NCBI GenBank assembly: GCA_903842455.1 | Contig: CAIMLX010000074.1 | Coordinates: forward strand, 1 to 48,175 | Source of the DNA: an uncultured Hyphomicrobiales bacterium | GTDB taxonomy: Bacteria > Pseudomonadota > Alphaproteobacteria > Rhizobiales > Devosiaceae | DNA: 48,175 nt | Direction: 5' to 3' | Part shown: positions 41,777-48,175 of the stretch, in pieces | How positions within the stretch are numbered: position 1 is the first letter of the stretch | How the letters are laid out: each line of letters starts with the position of its first letter | Notes under the pieces: generated by a model | Databases searched by the model: none | Seen by the model: the letters and a program-made list of their open reading frames with translations, nothing else | Told to the model about the DNA's origin: nothing | Position numbers and translations under genes: made by a program

Positions 41777-43078
41777 CTACCACCGACGTTCGAGTTTGCT
41801 GCGAAGGTAGATCGCAATTGCATTCATGAAGAGAAGGAAGCCCAGCAGCACCATGATCGCGGCCGAGGTCCGTGACACAAAGCCACGCTCCGGGCTGTCG
41901 GCCCAGATGAAGATCTGGGTGGGCAGCGACGTGGACGCATCGAGGATGCCGCCCGGCGGGCTGGTCACGAAGGCGTTCATGCCGATCAGCAGGAGCGGAG
42001 CGGTCTCGCCCAGGGCCTGCGCCATACCGATGATGGTGCCGGTGAGGATGCCGGGCATGGCCAGCGGAAGGACGTGCTGCATCACGACCTGGTGCTTGGA
42101 TGCTCCCATACCCAGCGCTGCCTCGCGGATGGAGGGCGGGATAGCCTTGAGTGCGGCACGGGTGGAGATGATGATGGTCGGCAGAACCATCAGCGACAGC
42201 ACTAGGCCGCCCGACAAAGGGGCCGAACGTGGCGCGCCGAAGATCTGGATGAACACTGCAAGTCCGAGCAGGCCGTAGACGATCGACGGCATGGCGGCGA
42301 GGTTGTTGATGTTTACCTCGATCAGGTCGGTCCAGCGGTTCTTGGGCGCGAACTCTTCGAGATAGATCGCCGAGGCGATGCCAACGGGGAAACTGATCAG
42401 GAAACACACGAGCAGGAGATAGAACGATCCGGTGATCGCCCCGGCAAGGCCAGCCATCTCGGGGAAACGGCTGTCGGCATTGAAGAACAGGCCCCAGTTG
42501 AAGGGTGCGGTTACCCGCCCCTGGGCCGACAACTGGTCGAACCAAGCGATCTGAGCGTCGCTCACGCGACGGTTGGCCTCAGGCACGTCCCGGAGCACCT
42601 GCCCCTTGTTCAGCCCATCGAAGGGATCGGCGGCCGGCACCGACAGGGTGATGCTGCTGCCGACCAGCGAGGGGTTGGCGCGCACCGCATCACGAACGAT
42701 GAACTGGGCGTTGTTGGTAATGATCTGCGACAGCAAGCGCTGCTGAGCCGGGGACGCCGTTTCGCCGAGGGCCGCATTCAGCCCACCGGTGACCACGGCG
42801 CGCCAGTTGGTCGCCTCGAGGTCCGCCGGGTCGACCAGCTCGGCCGACAGCGGGAAGTCGAGCCGGACGTGCGTCTGGGTAAAGGCCGGGAGCCCCTGCG
42901 AGACGATTGTCCAGAGCAGCAGTCCCAGCATGCCCACGGCAGCCAGAATTGCGGTGAGACCGGCGACCCGCAGCCGGGTGTCGGCAGCGTAGCGGCGCTT
43001 TCGCAAGGCAGCGGCGGCTTGCGACGACGGCCTTGCCGCAACGGCGGCGCCGGTGCCTGGAATGGTGCTCTCAGTCAT
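41777..43078 (-). CDS. pstA: Phosphate ABC transporter permease PstA (long form)
   Basis: A 433-aa permease, about 140 residues longer than E. coli PstA because of an N-terminal extension (about 1-190, with one membrane helix at about 42-62 then a periplasmic part) of the DUF3333 type common in alphaproteobacteria. The C-terminal core has [34 protein letters not shown] and the coupling motif [23 protein letters not shown] start; overlaps the pstC stop by 8 bases. Confidence 0.94.
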   Translation of the reverse strand: MTESTIPGTGAAVAARPSSQAAAALRKRRYAADTRLRVAGLTAILAAVGMLGLLLWTIVSQGLPAFTQTHVRLDFPLSAELVDPADLEATNWRAVVTGGLNAALGETASPAQQRLLSQIITNNAQFIVRDAVRANPSLVGSSITLSVPAADPFDGLNKGQVLRDVPEANRRVSDAQIAWFDQLSAQGRVTAPFNWGLFFNADSRFPEMAGLAGAITGSFYLLLVCFLISFPVGIASAIYLEEFAPKNRWTDLIEVNINNLAAMPSIVYGLLGLAVFIQIFGAPRSAPLSGGLVLSLMVLPTIIISTRAALKAIPPSIREAALGMGASKHQVVMQHVLPLAMPGILTGTIIGMAQALGETAPLLLIGMNAFVTSPPGGILDASTSLPTQIFIWADSPERGFVSRTSAAIMVLLGFLLFMNAIAIYLRSKLERRW

Positions 43079-44450
43079 ACTGCTCTCTGAACCGTTTGAC
43101 GATCGTCAATGCGATCACGTTGAGGATGAGCGTCATCAGGAAGAGGACGAGCCCCAACCCAAACGCGGCCAAGGTCTTGGGGCTATCGAACTCGGTATCG
43201 CCGGTCAGCAGCGTGATGATCTGCACGGTCACCGTGGTGACGGAGTCGAGCGGATTGATCGTCAGGCTGGCAATGAGCCCCGCCGCCATTGCGACGATCA
43301 TGGTCTCGCCGATGGCGATGGACGTCGCCAGCAACACGCCCCCCATGATCCCGGGAATTGCCGCCGGAACGAGGACCTTCATGACGGTTTCGCCCGGCGT
43401 GGCCCCCATGGCCAGAGAACCGTCGCGCATGGTGCGCGGCACGGCCCGCAGCGCGTCGTCGGACAGCGACGCGATGATCGGGATCAGCATGATGCCCATC
43501 ACCAGGCCCGCAGCGAGGGCGCTGTTGGGAGACATGACGATGCCAATCAGGCCGCCCGCTTCACGAATGGCCGGGGCCACGGTCAGCACGGCGAAGAAGC
43601 CGTAGACCACGGTGGGCACGCCGGCGAGGATTTCCAGTGTCGGCTTGATGATCGAGCGGAAGCGGTCGCTCGAGTATTCGACGAGATAGATGGCGGTGAA
43701 CAGGCCGATGGGGGTAGCCACGGCCATGGCCACGGCGGCCACGAGGAACGTGCCGACAAACACCGGGATCGCACCGAAGGCACCGGCTCCGGCCACCTGA
43801 TCAGCCCGGATGGCGATCTGGGGTTCCCAGCGCAGACCGAAGAAAAACTCCAGCGGGGGGACGACACTGAAGAACCGGATGGCTTCGTAGAGAAGCGAAA
43901 AGAAGATTGCGAGAGTGATGAGGATAGCCAGCCCCGCGCAGGCCACCATCACGCCAGAAAGCACCCGCTCGACGGCGTTGCGGGCGCGGAAGCGCACCGC
44001 AATCTGGCTGCGCACCCAGAGGAAGCCGCCGAGCATCAGCACCGCGACAAGAGCGGCGATGATCCACTCGGATACCTCACGGAAGCTCTTCAACCGCTCG
44101 GCAGCAGCGACGACATCGGGCACGGGTTCGGAGAAAACCACTCCGGCCGCGACATTCCGGATTTCGGACAGCAGCAACGACATCTGGCCGGTGCCTCGAC
44201 CCTCGATCAGCGTCGAGGGGAGGCTGTTGACCAGGAAGATATCAACGATGCGCGACTGGAACGCCAGCCAGAGCAGGAGGACGATGGCGGCCGGTATGAA
44301 CACCGCGAAAGCGCCCAGCAGTCCGTGGTAGCCCGGCAGCGAATGAACCTTCTCGCCACCTGCCGGTACCAGGCGCCGGCCAGACATGGTGCCTACGAAG
44401 TAGGCCGCGGTCGCGAGGACGACGATTGCCAGAAACAGATAGCCAGCCAC
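43071..44450 (-). CDS. pstC: Phosphate ABC transporter permease PstC (long form)
   Basis: A 459-aa permease, longer than E. coli PstC (319 aa), with an extra N-terminal region of two helices and a periplasmic part (about 1-165). The C-terminal core has IPVFVGTFLVAAVAMAVATP, EILAGVPTVVYGFFA and MRDGSLAMGATPGETVMKVL, the family coupling motif. GTG start (44448-44450). A strong hairpin stands between pstS and this gene, so pstCAB may be expressed at a lower level than pstS. Confidence 0.94.
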   Translation of the reverse strand: MAGYLFLAIVVLATAAYFVGTMSGRRLVPAGGEKVHSLPGYHGLLGAFAVFIPAAIVLLLWLAFQSRIVDIFLVNSLPSTLIEGRGTGQMSLLLSEIRNVAAGVVFSEPVPDVVAAAERLKSFREVSEWIIAALVAVLMLGGFLWVRSQIAVRFRARNAVERVLSGVMVACAGLAILITLAIFFSLLYEAIRFFSVVPPLEFFFGLRWEPQIAIRADQVAGAGAFGAIPVFVGTFLVAAVAMAVATPIGLFTAIYLVEYSSDRFRSIIKPTLEILAGVPTVVYGFFAVLTVAPAIREAGGLIGIVMSPNSALAAGLVMGIMLIPIIASLSDDALRAVPRTMRDGSLAMGATPGETVMKVLVPAAIPGIMGGVLLATSIAIGETMIVAMAAGLIASLTINPLDSVTTVTVQIITLLTGDTEFDSPKTLAAFGLGLVLFLMTLILNVIALTIVKRFREQYD

Positions 44451-44478
44451 ACTGAACCCCCATTCGAGACGAATGAAA

Positions 44479-44504
44479 GGAGGCCGGCACCAGGGCCGGC
44501 CTCC
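44479..44504 (-). terminator. Intercistronic attenuator hairpin between pstS and pstC
   Basis: GGAGGCCGGC and GCCGGCCTCC form a perfect 10-bp stem with a 6-base loop, followed on the minus strand by TTTCATT. Partial termination or mRNA stabilisation here would give more binding protein than permease, as is usual for such transporters. Confidence 0.75.
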
Positions 44505-44519
44505 AATCGATTTGGGTAC

Positions 44520-45557
44520 TTACTTCGCGGGCGCAGTCATCGCGACGCCGCCAGTGACGTTGGCGCGGACGGTCTCACGCTGGTCGGCCGGGAGCGGGAT
44601 CAGGCCGCGCTCGGACAGGTAGCCGCCTTCACCGAACGATGCTTCCGAGACGTACTCGTTGACGAAGTCCTCGAAGCCCGGGATGACACCCTTGTGAGCG
44701 TTCTTGAGGTAGATGTAGAGCGGGCGCGAAACGGCATAGCTGCCATCGGCGATGGTCTCGAAGGACGGCAACACGCCATCGACACCAACGGCCTTCAGGG
44801 TGTCGGAGTTCTCGAACAGGAACGAGTAGCCGAAGATGCCGACGGCATTGGTGTCGGCGTTGAGGCGCTGCACGATCAGGTTGTCGTTCTCACCGGCTTC
44901 GATGAACGGACCGTCCTGGCGCATGCGCTCGCAGACTTCGTCCTTGCGGTCGCCCTCGAGAGCTTCGATCGCCGGGAAGGCTTCGCAACCCTCGATCATG
45001 ACGAGTTCGACGAACGCGTCACGGGTACCGGACGTCGGCGGGGGGCCGAACACGGTGATGGCGGTGGCCGGGAGCGACGCGTCGATCTCGTTCCACATCT
45101 TGTAGGGGTTGGCGACTATCTCGCCGTTGACTTCGACTTCCGAAGCCAGCGCCTGGAAAATCTGAGCCTTGGTGAGGTTCAGTTCCGGGCCCTGCTGCGA
45201 GTGAGCAATGCTGAGACCGTCATAGCCGATCAGCACTTCGGTGACCGAGTCGACGCCGTTGGTGGCGCACAGTTCGAATTCCGACAGACGCATGGCGCGC
45301 GATGCACCAGTGATATCGGGGTGATCAGCGCCGACGCCGCCGCAGAACACCTGGAAGCCACCACCAGTACCGGTCGACTCGACAACCGGGGCAGCACCGC
45401 CGGTCGAGGCAGCGAACTGCTCGGCCACGGCCTGGGTGTAGGGGAACACGGTGGACGAACCAACGATACGGATCTGGTCGCGGGTCTGGGCCTGCGCGCC
45501 GGAGACGGCGGCGACGAGCGCCAGGGCGGCTACGCCTGCGTGAAGTGCGAGTTTCAT
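44520..45557 (-). CDS. pstS: Phosphate ABC transporter periplasmic binding protein
   Basis: A 345-aa binding protein from the ATG at 45555-45557. Signal peptide about 1-23 (MKLALHAGVAALALVAA...AQA). Phosphate-binding loops include IRIVGSSTVFPYTQ (about 28-41), TGTGGGFQVFCGG (about 60-72), ITGASRAM and FGPPPTSGTRDAF, with Ser, Thr, Arg and Asp residues that ligate phosphate in the family. First gene of the pst operon, with a four-repeat Pho box 96 bases upstream. Confidence 0.96.
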   Translation of the reverse strand: MKLALHAGVAALALVAAVSGAQAQTRDQIRIVGSSTVFPYTQAVAEQFAASTGGAAPVVESTGTGGGFQVFCGGVGADHPDITGASRAMRLSEFELCATNGVDSVTEVLIGYDGLSIAHSQQGPELNLTKAQIFQALASEVEVNGEIVANPYKMWNEIDASLPATAITVFGPPPTSGTRDAFVELVMIEGCEAFPAIEALEGDRKDEVCERMRQDGPFIEAGENDNLIVQRLNADTNAVGIFGYSFLFENSDTLKAVGVDGVLPSFETIADGSYAVSRPLYIYLKNAHKGVIPGFEDFVNEYVSEASFGEGGYLSERGLIPLPADQRETVRANVTGGVAMTAPAK

Positions 45558-45652
45558 GAAATCTTCCCTTTCGGAGACAATGGGCCAGATGCCCAATCTG
45601 CAGGCTGGCTTCCTTGCCGCCTGCTGTGACGGGCGGACCCTAGGGCCGTTGG

Positions 45653-45692
45653 GGAAAGGTTTTATGACAGTCGCACTACCGTTTTGTGACAG
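45653..45692 (-). promoter_or_regulatory. Pho box of the pst operon
   Basis: On the minus strand CTGTCAC, CGGTAGT, CTGTCAT and CCTTTCC occur at exact 11-base intervals with A/T-rich spacers (AAAA, GCGA, AAAA). The CTGTCAT words are the PhoB consensus. A possible -10 (TAGGGT) lies about ten bases downstream. Confidence 0.9.
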
Positions 45693-45763
45693 CTCAAGTT
45701 CTTGTTTTCACTACACTATCCAGAAATGGTGGATTGCGGATAGGCACACTGCCCACCCGTCCG

Positions 45764-47053
45764 TCACTTTCTGAGCAGCACTTCCACCCGTGTACCCTGC
45801 CCCGGCTGGCTCTTGATGGAGAGCACGCCGTGGTGGCGGGTGACGATATGCTTGACGATGGCGAGGCCGAGACCGGTGCCCTTCTTCTTGCGGCTCGATT
45901 CCGCATCGACGCGGTAGAAGCGCTCGGTGAGGCGCGGCACGTGCTCGGCGGCGACGCCGGGACCGTGATCGGTGACGGTGAGCGCAGCGCAGAAGCCCTG
46001 GCGCGAGGTGGCCGGGCCGAGCGCCACCTCGATATCGCCGCCCTCGGCCCCGTATTTGACGGCGTTCTCGATGAGGTTCTCGATCACTTCGTAGAGCTCG
46101 TCGCGATCGCCGGGGATCACGAGGGGCTCATCGGGAACCGAGAGGACCAGCCTGGTGCCGGAGTCGGCAGCGAGCCGTTGCAGGCCTTCGGCAACCTCGC
46201 GCACCAGGGTGTTGAGCTCGACGGGCGTGGTCGGGCGGACGTGCTGGCGCATCTCGATGCGGGACAGCGACAGCAGGTCCTCGATCAGCTTGGCCATGCG
46301 GGCAGCCTGGCCGCGCATGATGCCGAGGAAGCGCTCGCGGGCCTCCTTGTCGTTGGCGGCGGGGCCGAGCAGCGTATCGATGAAGCCGACGAGCGAGGTG
46401 AGCGGGGTGCGCAACTCGTGGCTGGCATTGGCGATGAAATCGGAGCGCAGCGACTCGAGCCGCTTGCCCTCGGTGAGGTTGTGCATGGTGATGACCAGCG
46501 CGCCGTCATTCACCGTATCGCCGGCGGCGAGGGGAGCGACGGTGACCCGGTGCCAGGTCTCGTTAGGCACCGGCTGGTGCAGTTCGATCGATTCGGGGGC
46601 GTTGGTGCGGCGGACGGTCTCGATGGCGCCGAGCAGGCTCGGGGCGCGCAGGGTGAAGGCGAGCGGCGAGTCGACGATCACGGCGGGAAATTGCTGGCGG
46701 GCCGCGGCGTTGAGGTGGAACACCACGCTGCGCCGGTCGAGCACGATGGCCGGATCGGGCAGCGCATCGGCGAACAGGCGGAGGCCATCGCCAAACGCAG
46801 GATCGCTGGCGCGTGAGACCGCCGCATGGCTGACCTGGGATTCGCTCGTCTCGGGGACGATGGCGGCGAGCAGCAGCACCACGGTGTAGGCGAGGATGCC
46901 GATCCACGGATCGATACTCTGCATGCCGGCCAGGGTCATGAAGACCAGGCCGACCGCGAGCAGGAAGAGCAGCCGGCCGTATAGCCGTGCCCTTACCACC
47001 TGGTTCCACGCGGTGGCAGCACCGCCGCCACTCCGCTGCGCTTCGTCGACCAT
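45764..47053 (-). CDS. phoR: Phosphate regulon sensor histidine kinase PhoR
   Basis: A 429-aa kinase from the ATG at 47051-47053, which has GAGGAG upstream. Two closely spaced membrane segments (about 25-43 and 48-65) leave almost no periplasmic domain, as expected for a kinase that senses through Pst/PhoU. A PAS domain (about 95-190) follows, then HisKA with FIANASHELRTPLTSL (His about 211) and the HATPase boxes NLIENAVKYG, VTDHGPGV and KKGTGLGLAIVKHI. It phosphorylates PhoB. A Pho-box-like site lies 74-91 bases upstream. Confidence 0.95.
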   Translation of the reverse strand: MVDEAQRSGGGAATAWNQVVRARLYGRLLFLLAVGLVFMTLAGMQSIDPWIGILAYTVVLLLAAIVPETSESQVSHAAVSRASDPAFGDGLRLFADALPDPAIVLDRRSVVFHLNAAARQQFPAVIVDSPLAFTLRAPSLLGAIETVRRTNAPESIELHQPVPNETWHRVTVAPLAAGDTVNDGALVITMHNLTEGKRLESLRSDFIANASHELRTPLTSLVGFIDTLLGPAANDKEARERFLGIMRGQAARMAKLIEDLLSLSRIEMRQHVRPTTPVELNTLVREVAEGLQRLAADSGTRLVLSVPDEPLVIPGDRDELYEVIENLIENAVKYGAEGGDIEVALGPATSRQGFCAALTVTDHGPGVAAEHVPRLTERFYRVDAESSRKKKGTGLGLAIVKHIVTRHHGVLSIKSQPGQGTRVEVLLRK

Positions 47054-47126
47054 AGGGGGCTCCTCACCCCGCAAGCGGGCGTGATTCGACCGCGCTTGCC
47101 AGAACTGCGTTCTTCATATCACGCTC

Positions 47127-47144
47127 GTGACGCAGTCATGACAG
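47127..47144 (-). promoter_or_regulatory. Pho-box-like site between phoR and ppk2
   Basis: On the minus strand CTGTCAT (47138-47144), 4 bases, then GCGTCAC (47127-47133): two PhoB half-sites in correct 11-base register. Orientation and distance favour phoR; the ppk2 start is only about 20 bases away on the other strand. Confidence 0.7.
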
Positions 47145-47166
47145 TCGAGTGGGAGTTTCAAGCCAA

Positions 47167-48024
47167 ATGTCCGATGCCATTGCAGGATTCGACCTGGAAG
47201 ACCCGGTGCTGCCGCGCCCCATCAAGAAGCGGACGCTGACTTCGGGCGGTTTCCCCTACGACGAGAAGCTCGACAAGGACGACTACGACACGCAAATGCT
47301 GGCGGTTCAGCGACAGCTGGCGCTGCTGCAGCATGACCAGGCCAAGACCGGCAAGCGCATCGTCATCGTGTTCGAGGGGCGCGACGCGGCCGGCAAGGGC
47401 GGCTCGATCGCCACCTACCTCGAGAACCTGAACCCGCGCTTCAACATGAGCGTGGCGCTGCCCAAGCCATCGGACCGGGAGCGGACGCAGTGGTATTTCC
47501 AGCGCTATGTCGACTGGATGCCGGCGGCCGGCGAGCAGGTGCTGTTCGACCGGTCCTGGTACAACCGGGCCGGCGTCGAGACGGTGATGGGGTTCTGCAC
47601 CCCCGACGAGACGACGCAGTTCCTCAAGGCGGTGCCGGGGTTCGAGCGGATGCTGGTGGATGACGGCATCCACCTGTTCAAGTTCTGGCTGGCGATCGGG
47701 CGGGAGATGCAGCTGAAGCGCTTCCACGACCGGCGGCACGATCCGCTGAAGGTGTGGAAGCTGTCGCCGATCGACCTCGAGGCGCTGAAGAAGTTCGACG
47801 ACTATTCGGTGGCGCGCGACCGCATGCTGGAGGCGTCGCATACCAAGGACGCGCCGTGGCGGATCATCCTCAACAACGACAAGAAGCGCGGCCGGCTGGC
47901 GATCCTGCGCTCGGTGCTGCACGGGCAGGAGTTCGAGGGCAAGGACGCGAAGGCGATCGGGGAGATCGACGGGAAGATCGCGATGGGGCCGGAGGAATTT
48001 GCCAGGGTGAACAAGGGGATGTGA
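47167..48024 (+). CDS. ppk2: Polyphosphate kinase 2 (class I PPK2)
   Basis: A 285-aa PPK2. Walker A region FEGRDAAGKGGSI (about 67-79), LPKPSDRERTQWYFQRYV (about 99-116), Walker B-like LFDRSWYNRAGVE (about 127-139) and the lid RFHDRRHDPLKVWKLSPID are characteristic, and the one-domain length fits class I enzymes that interconvert polyphosphate and nucleotide phosphates. ATG at 47167 was preferred to a GTG at 47149 that overlaps the Pho-box spacing. Its place beside phoR, as I recall for Sinorhizobium, ties it to the Pho response. Confidence 0.9.
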   Translation: MSDAIAGFDLEDPVLPRPIKKRTLTSGGFPYDEKLDKDDYDTQMLAVQRQLALLQHDQAKTGKRIVIVFEGRDAAGKGGSIATYLENLNPRFNMSVALPKPSDRERTQWYFQRYVDWMPAAGEQVLFDRSWYNRAGVETVMGFCTPDETTQFLKAVPGFERMLVDDGIHLFKFWLAIGREMQLKRFHDRRHDPLKVWKLSPIDLEALKKFDDYSVARDRMLEASHTKDAPWRIILNNDKKRGRLAILRSVLHGQEFEGKDAKAIGEIDGKIAMGPEEFARVNKGM

Positions 48025-48069
48025 GGGGGTCGGACGCTGCACGGGGAGACACGATGCAGCATGACGCTG

Positions 48070-48094
48070 GCCACCCTCCCCCTTGCGGGGAGGG
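48070..48094. repeat. GC-rich dispersed hairpin repeat
   Basis: ACCCTCCCC and GGGGAGGGT form a 9-bp stem with a short CTTGC-type loop, followed by GCGTTAGCGCCTTAGCGC. It closes the window; no gene is evident in 48025-48175. Confidence 0.5.
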
Positions 48095-48175
48095 TACCGG
48101 AGCTTGGCGCGTTAGCGCCTTAGCGCAGGTCGGGGGGGGTGACCGAGGCTCGAGCACCAGAGCCGAGCTCGGCAG

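Noticed and set aside
1-48175. CRISPR arrays, rRNA genes, complete transposases or integrases.
   Set aside because: No regularly spaced repeats, rRNA signatures or recombinase genes were seen in the window.

Overview
The window looks like chromosomal DNA of an alphaproteobacterium of the order Hyphomicrobiales (Rhizobiales), plausibly a Devosia relative (inference). Evidence: high GC; a two-domain dCTP deaminase next to metZ with a SAM-II riboswitch; the order gcrA-argD-argF-hslO followed by phoB-phoU-pstBACS-phoR-ppk2; EcfG-type general-stress promoters; GANTC sites; and MalEFGK of the enterobacterial type.

Layout. (1) 1-583: the left edge holds an inverted repeat and the 5' half of a tRNA-Gly(CCC) gene that keeps its promoter but loses its 3' half in the anticodon stem, a likely integration scar. 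(2) 583-4899: a compact light-related cluster with a secreted protein, a DUF3429 membrane protein, a xanthorhodopsin-type proton pump, an SDR protein, a small membrane protein, a LOV-HTH regulator very like EL222, and a 51-aa DUF2256 protein. Two nearly identical palindromes lie upstream of the rhodopsin and of the small membrane protein and resemble EL222 operators. (3) 5052-6492: a VWA/DnaJ pair. (4) 6547-12762: a maltose/maltodextrin ABC locus (lacI-malK divergent from malEFG) with an operator over the malE promoter. (5) 12792-17880: an orphan HWE kinase, an OmpA-like protein and a general stress protein (the last two with EcfG promoters), a hemolysin III protein and a secreted protein. (6) 18131-26134: surface-glycan genes (GT10, GT25, two GT4-like, a methyltransferase, Wzm/Wzt exporter) with an IalB protein inserted. 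(7) 26115-34869: dcd, SAM-II-controlled metZ, macAB, a repeat-rich gap, ThuA plus aldo/keto reductase, and a secreted protein. (8) 34982-39285: gcrA, argD, argF, hslO. (9) 39402-48024: the complete Pho regulon core with Pho boxes, ending in a PPK2 polyphosphate kinase.

How the parts work together. The most interesting unit is region 2. A blue-light transcription factor sits beside a retinal proton pump and small proteins of families I associate with photolyase/cryptochrome neighbourhoods, and a shared operator suggests light-dependent co-regulation. No retinal- or carotenoid-synthesis gene and no photolyase is present in the window. The Pho block forms a closed circuit: PhoR/PhoB sense through PstSCAB-PhoU, and Pho boxes precede pstS and lie between phoR and ppk2, linking phosphate starvation to polyphosphate use.
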